DNA of 39,713 nt from an uncultured Clostridia bacterium (GTDB taxonomy: Bacteria; Bacillota; Clostridia; Christensenellales; UBA1242), in NCBI GenBank assembly GCA_905235485.1, contig CAJOLY010000002.1, positions 1 to 39,713 of the forward strand, given 5' to 3'. A program made the position numbers and the translations under genes. The notes beneath the pieces were generated by a model. That model made no database searches, was not told where the DNA came from, and saw only the letters and a program-made list of their open reading frames with translations. Shown here in pieces: positions 10,950 through 19,202 of the stretch (positions are counted from its first letter, which is position 1; each line of letters opens with the position of its first letter).

Positions 10950-11894
10950 ATGGAAAATTTGGAAAAAGAAATTTATGATTTAATCATTGTTGGCGGTGGA
11001 CCTTGTGGGCTTTCTGCCAGTGTTTATGCCGGAAGAAGCAATCTCAAAACATTAGTGATTGAAGAATATGCTTGTGGTGGGCAAATATTGAACACATATG
11101 AAATAAAAAATTATCCTGGATTTGAAAACATCTCAGGTCCAGAACTTGCTGACAAAATGGAAAAACAATCAAAAGCATTAGGTGTTTTGTTTAAGTATGA
11201 AAAAGTTGTTGATTTTGATTTTTCGCAAAAAATCAAGATTGTAAAAACTCAAAAAAATGAATATCTTGCAAAAGCAATCATATTGTCACTTGGTGCCAGC
11301 CCAAGAAAACTTGGACTAGAAAGAGAAACTGAACTCACAGGCAAAGGGGTTAGTTACTGTGCAATTTGCGATGGAGGATTTTTTAAAAACAAAACTGTTG
11401 CAGTTGTTGGTGGCGGAAATAGCGCAATGGAGGATGCACCATATCTCACAAATTTGGCTAGCAAAACATATTTAATAAATAGGTCTGAAAAATTTAGGGC
11501 AATGCAGTCACTCGTTGATAATATGGAAAATTTAAGAAGCCAAGGAAAGATTAACTTGGTTCAAAATTCTGTTGTTACAAAACTTAATGGTGAAAACAAA
11601 CTAGAAAGTATAGATGTCAAAAACACTCAAACAGGTGAAATACAAACAATTGCAGTTGATGGTTTGTTTATTGAAATTGGCAGAGTTCCAAATACTAACT
11701 TTTTGGCAGATAAAATCACTCTTGATGAATATGGCTACATTGTGACTGACAGCAATTTGATGACAAGTGTAAACGGTGTTTTTGCAGGCGGAGATGTCAT
11801 CAAAAAAAGTTTAAGGCAAATTGTAACAGCTTCAAGTGATGGTGCAATTTGTGCAACAAATGCTCAAAATTATTTACAGACTTTTGAAAAATAA
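10950..11894 (+). CDS. trxB: Thioredoxin reductase (FAD/NAD(P)H-dependent)
   Basis: DLIIVGGGPCGLSASVYAGRSNLKTLVIE, redox motif CAICDG, second nucleotide motif VVGGGNSAMEDA, C-terminal GVFAGGDV. Start moved to ATG 10950. Confidence 0.93.
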   Translation: MENLEKEIYDLIIVGGGPCGLSASVYAGRSNLKTLVIEEYACGGQILNTYEIKNYPGFENISGPELADKMEKQSKALGVLFKYEKVVDFDFSQKIKIVKTQKNEYLAKAIILSLGASPRKLGLERETELTGKGVSYCAICDGGFFKNKTVAVVGGGNSAMEDAPYLTNLASKTYLINRSEKFRAMQSLVDNMENLRSQGKINLVQNSVVTKLNGENKLESIDVKNTQTGEIQTIAVDGLFIEIGRVPNTNFLADKITLDEYGYIVTDSNLMTSVNGVFAGGDVIKKSLRQIVTASSDGAICATNAQNYLQTFEK

Positions 11895-11895
11895 T

Positions 11896-12318
11896 ATGAA
11901 AAAATATTTGATAAGTTCTAATTTTGATTATGAAAAAGTTTGCTATGCAACTCTCAAAAAAGTGTTTAGTGTAACGCTTTTTCCACGAGTTTTATTTAAC
12001 ATTCAAAATCCAGCTTTTGAAAAAAATTTTGCAAAAAAACTTGATTTTGAGTGTTTTTTTGAGCAAAAATTTAAAAATTTTGCAAAAAAAGTGCATAATT
12101 TTGACTTTGACCTTGGAATTTTCTTTTTTGAAAATGATAAAAAAAATTACATAAAGCTTGTTGACGGCAACGGAAAACTAGCTGGAAGTTTTGTGACAAA
12201 TATTTTTGATAATGTCTTTTCAATGTCAAAAAATGAATTTCAAAGATTTAAAACTAAAATTGATTATGAGTATAGCAAACTTGACAAAACAAAACTACTT
12301 GTTGAAAAATTTAATTAG
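11896..12318 (+). CDS. Hypothetical protein (~140 aa)
   Basis: ORF open from ATG 11896 (MKKYLISSNFDYEKVCYATLKKV...), directly after the trxB stop; no family recognised. Confidence 0.6.
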   Translation: MKKYLISSNFDYEKVCYATLKKVFSVTLFPRVLFNIQNPAFEKNFAKKLDFECFFEQKFKNFAKKVHNFDFDLGIFFFENDKKNYIKLVDGNGKLAGSFVTNIFDNVFSMSKNEFQRFKTKIDYEYSKLDKTKLLVEKFN

Positions 12319-12350
12319 TAATTATTTACTTAATCAGTTTGCTTAAATAT

Positions 12351-12379
12351 TTGTCGAAATCTAATTTTGGTTGTATAAT
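12351..12379 (+). promoter_or_regulatory. ung promoter with an embedded 0A-box-like motif
   Basis: TTGTCG-N17-TATAAT; TTGTCGAA (12351-12358) overlaps the -35; ATG lies 6 nt after TATAAT. Confidence 0.5.
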
Positions 12380-12385
12380 AAAAGT

Positions 12386-13048
12386 ATGTTTACAATCACA
12401 AACAATTGGTATGAACTTTTGAAAGATGAGTTTGAAAAACCTTATTACAAAACTTTGAGTAATTTTTTGGAAATGGAATATCAAACAAAAATTATTTACC
12501 CAAAACCTGAAAATGTTTTTAATAGCATAAACTGTGTAAAGTATAGGGATGTCAAAGTTGTCATTATTGGGCAAGATCCTTATCACGAACCAAATCAAGC
12601 GCATGGACTTGCATTCAGCGTTGAAAACGGTGTTGAGCTTCCGCCAAGCCTTGTTAACATTTTTAAGGAAATTAAAAATGAATATGGTTTTCAAAATACA
12701 AATGGAAATCTTTTGAATTGGGAAAAGCAAGGAGTGTTACTTCTAAACAGTGTTTTAACAGTTGAAAAAGGCAAGGCAAACAGTCATAAAGGCAAAGGTT
12801 GGGAAAACATAACAAAAAAAATAATTAGTCTACTCAATGATAGAAAAGAACCCATTGTTTTTCTTTTATGGGGTAGATCAGCACAAGAAATTGGAGAGAT
12901 TGTGACAAATCCTTGGCATTTAAAACTTAAGTCCGTTCATCCAAGCCCACTTTCTGCCTATGGTGGATTTTTTGGCTGTGATCATTTTAAAAAAGCAAAC
13001 CAATTTTTGAAACAAAATGGACAAGCTGAAATTGATTGGCGAACTTAA
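12386..13048 (+). CDS. ung: Uracil-DNA glycosylase, family 1
   Basis: VVIIGQDPYHEPNQAHGLAFSV and HPSPLSAYGGFFGCDHF motifs. Start set to ATG 12386. Confidence 0.95.
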   Translation: MFTITNNWYELLKDEFEKPYYKTLSNFLEMEYQTKIIYPKPENVFNSINCVKYRDVKVVIIGQDPYHEPNQAHGLAFSVENGVELPPSLVNIFKEIKNEYGFQNTNGNLLNWEKQGVLLLNSVLTVEKGKANSHKGKGWENITKKIISLLNDRKEPIVFLLWGRSAQEIGEIVTNPWHLKLKSVHPSPLSAYGGFFGCDHFKKANQFLKQNGQAEIDWRT

Positions 13049-13098
13049 AAAACTTGTCAAACTGATAAGTTTTTTTATATTTAATTTTTATTTTAGTA

Positions 13099-13127
13099 TT
13101 TACAATTTGCTTTTTGTTTGATATAAT
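13099..13127 (+). promoter_or_regulatory. SigA-type promoter
   Basis: TTTACA-N17-TATAAT upstream of the ATG 13144 gene. Confidence 0.5.
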
Positions 13128-13143
13128 AACAATGGAGATAATT

Positions 13144-13716
13144 ATGAAAAATTTATTACTTGTCGATGTGACTTTGATTATAGGAATTATTATATTGGTT
13201 GCTGCTATTGCTGGAGCAATAATTTTAGGAATTAAATTAAACAAAAAAGTATCAAACAATTCTGGCAAAATTGATTGGGAAAAATTTAACGGAAAGGGGC
13301 AACTCAAAAAGCATTCACCAGTTCTTTGGCCAAAGGAGCTTGAATTTTATTATATGTTTAGAACAATTCTTCCAAAAGAATTTATGATTATTCCAAAACT
13401 TGGAATTGATGAAATTGTTAAACCATCTGGCGGAAAAGTTTTGTTTAATGCAGTTAAAGATGAACATGTTGACTTGTGTATTGTGAAAGTTGCAAATATG
13501 GAACCAATAGCTGTGCTTGATACATATTATCAAGGCATAGGGGATAGCACAATGCAGGAGTTGCCAACACCTGTAAAAAAGGCTTTGGAAAGTGTAGAAA
13601 TACCAGTTATAAAATATGAAATTCTTGATGTGCCATATGACAAAGATGCTGTTCTTAAAAAGTTCTTGGACGCAATTGATCCTGTAACTCTTGCCCAACT
13701 AAAAAATAAAAAATAA
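13144..13716 (+). CDS. Membrane-anchored DUF2726-like protein
   Basis: N-terminal TM helix (LIIGIIILVAAIAGAIILGIKL); soluble part resembles DUF2726: ELEFYYMFRTILPKEFMIIPKLGIDEIV...NAVKDEHVDLCIVK...PIAVLDTYY. SD GGAG. Confidence 0.55.
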   Translation: MKNLLLVDVTLIIGIIILVAAIAGAIILGIKLNKKVSNNSGKIDWEKFNGKGQLKKHSPVLWPKELEFYYMFRTILPKEFMIIPKLGIDEIVKPSGGKVLFNAVKDEHVDLCIVKVANMEPIAVLDTYYQGIGDSTMQELPTPVKKALESVEIPVIKYEILDVPYDKDAVLKKFLDAIDPVTLAQLKNKK

Positions 13717-13721
13717 TAAAA

Positions 13722-13759
13722 TAAAAAGTGGATTTGTAAAAAACTTAAATCCACTTTTT
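13722..13759 (+). terminator. Rho-independent terminator
   Basis: AAAAAGTGGATTT-loop-AAATCCACTTTTTT. Confidence 0.85.
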
Positions 13760-13804
13760 TAAAAGGTAATTTTATATCTATAATTTATTGGAATAAATTT
13801 CATA

Positions 13805-14080
13805 AAAAAACTGTGCAATCTTTTTCGAAAACCAAGCCTAGATGACCTAATGTGATTGTTGCTCCACCAAAGCAACCTTATGGCACACAGACGCATCTGC
13901 TTAATGCTGCTTCCTCCCGGACCTGACATAATTCACAGCCATCTGTTGCACAAGACCTTGATTTCATCACAACAGCCACACTCTCTTTCTAAACAAGAAT
14001 TCCCTAGAAAGATCTTCTGCCTTGCTAAAGCGGATTGCAAGTTCAGGGCACCGCTATCTCCCCACATAGCACAGTGTTAA
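13805..14080 (-). ncRNA. ffs: Signal recognition particle RNA, large bacterial type (scRNA/ffs)
   Basis: Minus strand contains GTCAGGTCCGGGAGGAAGCAGCATTAAG, AGCGGTGCCCTGAACTTGCAATCCGCTTTAGCAAGGC and TTGTGCAAC as in B. subtilis scRNA. Terminal helix CTGTGC/GCACAG (14069-14074 with 13811-13816), followed by T7. Confidence 0.95.
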
Positions 14081-14081
14081 T

Positions 14082-14110
14082 AGTTTATACCAAAATAAAA
14101 AAAAATTCAA
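14082..14110 (-). promoter_or_regulatory. Putative SRP RNA promoter
   Basis: Minus strand TTGAAT-N17-TAAACT (or N15-TATAAA) just upstream of the RNA 5' end. Confidence 0.45.
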
Positions 14111-14231
14111 GCATTTTTTATAATTATAAAATTTTTTAAAAAATTAGTAATATTTATTTAAATTTTCGACAATATTACAATTTTTGTTTATTTGTTTGCA
14201 CTTTTCTTATAATTTGGTATATTATATTTAT

Positions 14232-14945
14232 ATGAGTAATGCAGAGAGATTTTTAAAAGCATATAATGAAATTGATCATAGCCTCAGAAATCAATACAAT
14301 TTCAAAAGGGCTATGGCTTTTACGGACATAATCAGAAGAAGTGTGCTTATAAATAGTGTTGTTAGAAAATATGAAGATGACCTTGTAGACTATTCAAGAC
14401 TAAGAAACGCAATTGTGCATGGAGGAAACGAAGGTGAAGTAATAGCCGAGCCTCATTTGAATGTGGTTGAAAAACTAGAGCACATAGCAAAATTGATTTG
14501 CACGCCACCAAGGGCAGTTGATAGTATTTGCCGAAAGGATGTTTTGTGCGTTTCTGCAAGTGATAGTGTGAAAAAAGTTGTTGAACTTATCAGCAAAAGT
14601 GGTTACAGCAATTTACCTGTTTACGATGGCGAAAAACTTATTGGAATAGCTAATGGGCAAAGACTTTTGGATGCAATTGGCAGGGCTATGCTCAACAATA
14701 GAAATATTGATAAGTTTGCAAAGGAAATGCTGATTGGTGAAATTGTTTCAAATCAAATAACTGACACTTATTTTGCAATTGCAGACGAAAGCATAACCTT
14801 GGAACAAGCACTTAATTTGTTTTATAAAAATAGAAAAATGCTTGTGATTTTAATTACAAAAAATGGAAGCGACTATGAAAAACCACTTGGTATTATTAGC
14901 GTTGCAGACATTATGGACATAAATAGTGTTTTGGAGAATTACTAA
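14232..14945 (+). CDS. CBS-domain-pair protein with N-terminal helical region
   Basis: Two CBS units: DVLCVSASDSVKKVVELISKSGYSNLPVYDGEKLIGIANGQRLLDAI and ADESITLEQALNLFYKNRKMLVILITKNG...PLGIISVADIMDI. Start ATG 14232. Confidence 0.8.
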   Translation: MSNAERFLKAYNEIDHSLRNQYNFKRAMAFTDIIRRSVLINSVVRKYEDDLVDYSRLRNAIVHGGNEGEVIAEPHLNVVEKLEHIAKLICTPPRAVDSICRKDVLCVSASDSVKKVVELISKSGYSNLPVYDGEKLIGIANGQRLLDAIGRAMLNNRNIDKFAKEMLIGEIVSNQITDTYFAIADESITLEQALNLFYKNRKMLVILITKNGSDYEKPLGIISVADIMDINSVLENY

Positions 14946-15625
14946 TGAAAGTTGTGTATGAAGATAATCACTTACTTGTAATAGTGAAGCCACAAAATGT
15001 GCCTAGTCAAAAAGATGACTCGAATGACAAGGATGTTCAAACACTTTGCAAGGAGTATTTGAAGGAAAAGTATAATAAGCCTGGTGAAGCATATTGCGGA
15101 CTTGTGCATAGACTAGATAGACCAACAGGTGGGCTTATGGTTTTTGCAAAAACAAGCAAATGTGCTGAAAGGCTTAGCAAACAAATCAGAGAGGGCGAAA
15201 TGCAAAAAGAATATCTTGCAGTTGTTGTTGGTCACCCAAAATATTCAACAAACTTTTTGGTGAACTATCTCAAAAAAGACGAAAAGACAAACATAGTGAA
15301 AGTTGTTCCAGAACTTGAAACAGGTGCAAAAAGAGCAGAGATGGTGTACAAAGTTTTGGATGAAACTGAAAAGCTAAGTTTGGTGCAGTGTGAACTTATG
15401 ACGGGAAGAAGCCATCAAATAAGGGTTCAAATGGCAACAATAGGGTGCCCTGTGTTTGGTGATGTGAAATACAAAGGTGACATTGCAAAAGGTTGGAATT
15501 TGGCACTTTGGAGTTACAAACTCTCTTTTGAACATCCAATTTCAAAAAAGATAATGAATTTTGTGTGTTATCCGCCCGAAGACGAAATGCCTTGGAAGTA
15601 TTTTAACTTTGCAAGAGTAAAATAA
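14945..15625 (+). CDS. RluA/RluD-family ribosomal pseudouridine synthase
   Basis: YCGLVHRLDRPTGGLMVFAKT, MTGRSHQIRVQMATIGCPVFGDVKY. Start overlaps the upstream stop (TAATG). Confidence 0.92.
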   Translation: MKVVYEDNHLLVIVKPQNVPSQKDDSNDKDVQTLCKEYLKEKYNKPGEAYCGLVHRLDRPTGGLMVFAKTSKCAERLSKQIREGEMQKEYLAVVVGHPKYSTNFLVNYLKKDEKTNIVKVVPELETGAKRAEMVYKVLDETEKLSLVQCELMTGRSHQIRVQMATIGCPVFGDVKYKGDIAKGWNLALWSYKLSFEHPISKKIMNFVCYPPEDEMPWKYFNFARVK

Positions 15626-15631
15626 GAGTCG

Positions 15632-15870
15632 CTCGATAGCTTTTTTCTTGCTCCACGCTTTGCTAGCGCTAACGAAAAAACTATCTCGTAACTGGAAATA
15701 TAAGGATTTTGATGATATGTTGCCCGATAGATATTGCTCATATGATTTTTTCTAGGCTGGTGCTTTGCAAGGCCGTCGAAAAAATATATATATCGCAATT
15801 TGAAAAGAATAAGGATTTGAAATTAAATTCTTTCTTGCTCCACGCTTTGCTGGTGCTGACGAAAAAATTC
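15632..15870. repeat. Three related hairpin-forming repeats in a noncoding interval
   Basis: Cores TTTTTTC-TTGCTCCACGCTTTGCTAGCGCTAAC-GAAAAAA, TTTTTTC-TAGGCTGGTGCTTTGCAAGGCCGTC-GAAAAAA and TTTC-TTGCTCCACGCTTTGCTGGTGCTGAC-GAAAAAA. ATAAGGATTT is shared between spacers. Confidence 0.75.
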
Positions 15871-15897
15871 AACTGAATTATAATAATTAATCAAATA

Positions 15898-15927
15898 AAG
15901 ATAAATCTGCATAGATTTATCTTTTTT
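15898..15927. terminator. Terminator between rluD-like and spmB (convergent genes)
   Basis: AAAGATAAATCT-GCAT-AGATTTATCTTTTTT. Confidence 0.75.
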
Positions 15928-15978
15928 GTTGATTTATATTTTAAAAATAACGCAAATTTTGCGATTTATATTTAATTT

Positions 15979-16488
15979 TTACATTATTCTACAAAACAAA
16001 CACGAAAGCACAACACTTAAAACCGTCGCACATAATGCAACAGGTATGGCTATCCCTAATTTTTTCACACTGGTTTTTGAAAAATAAACTGTGCTAACAT
16101 AAAACACCGTGTCACTTGATGCAAGAATCACACTTGCACATCTTGAAATATAACTATCAACTCCATAAGTATCAAAAATATTTTGAAGGATTGCAAGCCC
16201 CCCACTGCCACTAAATGGTTTTAAAATGGTGAGTTTTGTGAGTTCGGTTGGCACACCCAAAAAGTTAAAAACAGGGGAAAGTGCTGTTGTAAGATAATCG
16301 CAAAGTCCACTTGCATCGAATATTTCAATAAAGATAAACACTGCAACAATATATGCAAATATGTCCATAACAAGACTTATTGAGTCTTTTGCACCTTCAA
16401 CAAAACTATTGTATGGCTTTGTTTTTTTTATGGTTGCAAACACAAGCAAAACAAAAATGAGTATTGGTAAAACATAGTTACTTACCAT
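15979..16488 (-). CDS. spmB: Spore maturation protein B
   Basis: YNSFVEGAKDSISLVMDIFAYIVAVFIFIEIF...LKPFSGSGGLAILQNIFDTYGVDSYISRCASVILASSDTVFYVSTVYF; membrane protein next to spmA. Confidence 0.9.
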   Translation of the reverse strand: MVSNYVLPILIFVLLVFATIKKTKPYNSFVEGAKDSISLVMDIFAYIVAVFIFIEIFDASGLCDYLTTALSPVFNFLGVPTELTKLTILKPFSGSGGLAILQNIFDTYGVDSYISRCASVILASSDTVFYVSTVYFSKTSVKKLGIAIPVALCATVLSVVLSCLFCRIM

Positions 16489-17053
16489 ATTTCTTTTTCC
16501 TTGCTTTAAATATTAGTTTAAGTATGGCGATAGTTACCACCCCTGTTATGATGCTTGTGAGAATAGTAGGGAAAATGATGCTGCTTGCATTTGCACTTCC
16601 TGCGCTAACTCTAAGCCCCATTATTGTTGTTGGAATAAGTTGAAATGATAAGCAATTCACAACCATAAGCATTGTCATTGGGTTGTTTATCTTTCCACTT
16701 CCGTCATCTAGCCCTTTCATAGCATTTATAGCACTAGGTGTTGCTGCATTTCCAAGTCCCAAGATGTTACTGCTTATATTTATTGCAATTTGACTTTTGG
16801 TGTATTCGTCAATATTTGATCCAAACAAAAAACCAATCACAGGGGATAGCCATTTTGCAAGTTTTTTTGAAAATCCGGTATCGTCTAATATCTTTAATAA
16901 TCCTAGCCAAACAGCATAAATTGCAAGCAAACTTACACAAAGCGTAACGCTTTTTTCGCTTGCAGATATCATTGTGCTGGCAAGAAGTTCTGGTGACTTT
17001 ATGATGATCATAGCGGTGCCAACAATCATAATAGCAATCCAAACAATATTCAT
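16478..17053 (-). CDS. spmA: Spore maturation protein A
   Basis: MNIVWIAIMIVGT..., SVTLCVSLLAIYAVWLGLLKILDDTG, NISSNILGLGNAATPSAINAMKGL; overlaps spmB by 11 bp. Confidence 0.9.
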   Translation of the reverse strand: MNIVWIAIMIVGTAMIIIKSPELLASTMISASEKSVTLCVSLLAIYAVWLGLLKILDDTGFSKKLAKWLSPVIGFLFGSNIDEYTKSQIAINISSNILGLGNAATPSAINAMKGLDDGSGKINNPMTMLMVVNCLSFQLIPTTIMGLRVSAGSANASSIIFPTILTSIITGVVTIAILKLIFKARKKKYGK

Positions 17054-17228
17054 ATAAAATATCTATGCAAAAAAATGCTTCAATATGTCGAATTTTGAAA
17101 TCAATTTGATTTAAATAAAAAAATAATGATATTGTAAAATCTATTTAAGTTAATTCATTTTATTTTTTAAATATATTTTACAATCAAAATATATTTTGAT
17201 ATAATATTGTCGATTATAGGAGCAAAAT

Positions 17229-19202
17229 ATGAAAAACGAGAAATATTATATCACAACCCCAATTTACTATTTGAGCGGCACTCCACATCTTGGCACTTGC
17301 TCAACAACTGTTTATGCTGATTCTCTTGCAAGGTTCAATAGACTTTTGGGCAAAGATGTGTTCTTTTTAACGGGTAGTGATGAACACGGTCAAAAAGTTG
17401 CTGAAAGAGCAGAAAAACAAGGCCTTACTCCAAAAGAATTTTGTGATGCTCTTGATGTAAAATTCAAAGAACTTTGGAAGATGCTTGGCATATCTTATGA
17501 TAAATATGTTCGAACAACTGATAATTATCACATTGAGACAGTGCAAAAAATCTTTCAAAAATTGTATGATAAGGGTGACATTTATCTTTCACAATATGAG
17601 GGACTCTATTGCACACCTTGTGAAACATTTTTTACTGAAAGTGAACTAAAAGATGGCAAATGCCCAGTATGTGGCAGAGAAGTTAAAAAAGCGCAAGAAG
17701 AGGCATACTTTTTTAAACTTTCAAAATATGCAGATAGGGTGAAAGAGTATATTCTGTCACATCCTGATTTTGTTAAACTTGATGCAACAAAAAATGAAAT
17801 GCTCTCATTTATTAATCAAGGGCTCAACGATTTGTGCGTTTCAAGAACATCAGTCAAGTGGGGTGTTCCTGTGCCATTCAATAAAAATCATACAGTTTAT
17901 GTTTGGATTGATGCTCTTCCTAACTATATTTCTGCACTTGGCTATTTGAGTGATGATGATAGTCTATTCAAAAAATATTGGCCAGCAGATGTACATTTGA
18001 TGGCTAAGGAAATTGCTAGATTTCATATAATCATTTGGCCAGCTATTCTTATGGCACTTGATTTGCCACTTCCAAAAGTTATTCATGCACATGGGTGGCT
18101 AACTCAATCAGGCCTCAAAATGGGGAAAAGCCTTGGAAATGGTTTCAATCCATATGTGCTTTGTGATAGATACGGTGTTGATGCTGTTAGATATTTTCTT
18201 TTGAGAAATGGACCAATACTAGGTGACGCTCCATATGATAATGAAACATTTTTGAAACTCATAAACACTGATTTGGTTAACGACTTGGCAAATCTTTTGT
18301 CAAGAACATCTGCAATGCTTGTTCAAAACTTTGATGGAGAGCTTCAACCACTTTCAAACAATGTTTTGGATATTGATAAAAATCTAGCCAGTGAAACTGT
18401 GTGCCTTGTTGAAATTGTAAAGCAATACATGGATAGACTTGAGCCAAACAATGCTCTTCAGGCAATATGGAAAGTTGTTAGACTTGCAAACAAATATATT
18501 GAGGATACAGCGCCTTGGACGCAAAAAGAAAATAGAGAAAGACTTGGAGATATTCTTCACAACCTATATTTTGTTTTGCATTCAGTTGCAGTTCTCCTTC
18601 AAGCATTTATTCCGGAAACAGCAAACAAAATTTTGGTTGCTCTTCAAAATGACGATAAAACATTTGATACGATTTCTCACGAATACAATCAAAAAATTTT
18701 TGGACAAAAAGTTGAAAAAACAGCATTATATCAAAGACTTGATATTCAAAAAGAAATTCAATATCTTGAAGTTGATTCTGTTAACAAAATAGAAAATGTA
18801 AGGGAGAAAAATATGGAAGAAAATGTTGAAAAACAATCTCTTAATAATGAACAAGAAAAATTTAATCACAAGCCAACAATTGATTTTGCTGATTTTGAAA
18901 AAATTGAAATTATGGTAGGTAGAATTTTAACTGCAGAAAAAGTTGAAAATGCAGATAGACTATTAAAATTTTCAGTAAAACTAGGTGATGAAACAAGAAC
19001 AATTGTTTCAGGCGTTTCAAAACACTATGAGCCTGAATATTTGCTTAACAAGGAAGTGCTTGTTGTGACTAATTTGGCTCCAAGAAAAATTCGTGGAATT
19101 GAAAGCAATGGTATGATTCTCTATGCATTCAATGAAGATGAAACTGAGTTTTATTTTGTCACTCCAGAAAAAGATATGACCGATGGAGCACTTGTTGGAT
19201 GA
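17229..19202 (+). CDS. metG: Methionyl-tRNA synthetase with C-terminal tRNA-binding (EMAPII-like) domain
   Basis: YYITTPIYYLSGTPHLGT, SDEHGQKV, CX2C zinc knuckles (CTPCETFF, CPVCGREV), KMGKSLGN, C-terminal DFEKIEIMVGRILTAEKVENADRLLKF. Confidence 0.95.
   Translation: MKNEKYYITTPIYYLSGTPHLGTCSTTVYADSLARFNRLLGKDVFFLTGSDEHGQKVAERAEKQGLTPKEFCDALDVKFKELWKMLGISYDKYVRTTDNYHIETVQKIFQKLYDKGDIYLSQYEGLYCTPCETFFTESELKDGKCPVCGREVKKAQEEAYFFKLSKYADRVKEYILSHPDFVKLDATKNEMLSFINQGLNDLCVSRTSVKWGVPVPFNKNHTVYVWIDALPNYISALGYLSDDDSLFKKYWPADVHLMAKEIARFHIIIWPAILMALDLPLPKVIHAHGWLTQSGLKMGKSLGNGFNPYVLCDRYGVDAVRYFLLRNGPILGDAPYDNETFLKLINTDLVNDLANLLSRTSAMLVQNFDGELQPLSNNVLDIDKNLASETVCLVEIVKQYMDRLEPNNALQAIWKVVRLANKYIEDTAPWTQKENRERLGDILHNLYFVLHSVAVLLQAFIPETANKILVALQNDDKTFDTISHEYNQKIFGQKVEKTALYQRLDIQKEIQYLEVDSVNKIENVREKNMEENVEKQSLNNEQEKFNHKPTIDFADFEKIEIMVGRILTAEKVENADRLLKFSVKLGDETRTIVSGVSKHYEPEYLLNKEVLVVTNLAPRKIRGIESNGMILYAFNEDETEFYFVTPEKDMTDGALVG

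Noticed and set aside
12326-12730. 134-aa minus-strand ORF
   Set aside because: Antisense to the conserved ung gene, with no recognisable domain.
13856-14080. 74-aa plus-strand ORF
   Set aside because: Lies entirely within the SRP RNA on the opposite strand; no protein-family resemblance.
15568-15798. 76-aa minus-strand ORF
   Set aside because: Runs across the rluD-like 3' end and the hairpin repeats; no RBS and no family; treated as noncoding repeat.
17054-17228. Possible T-box or riboswitch upstream of metG (also checked before lysS)
   Set aside because: Leader after TATAAT is only about 20 nt and has no T-box (TGGNACCGCG-like) sequence.
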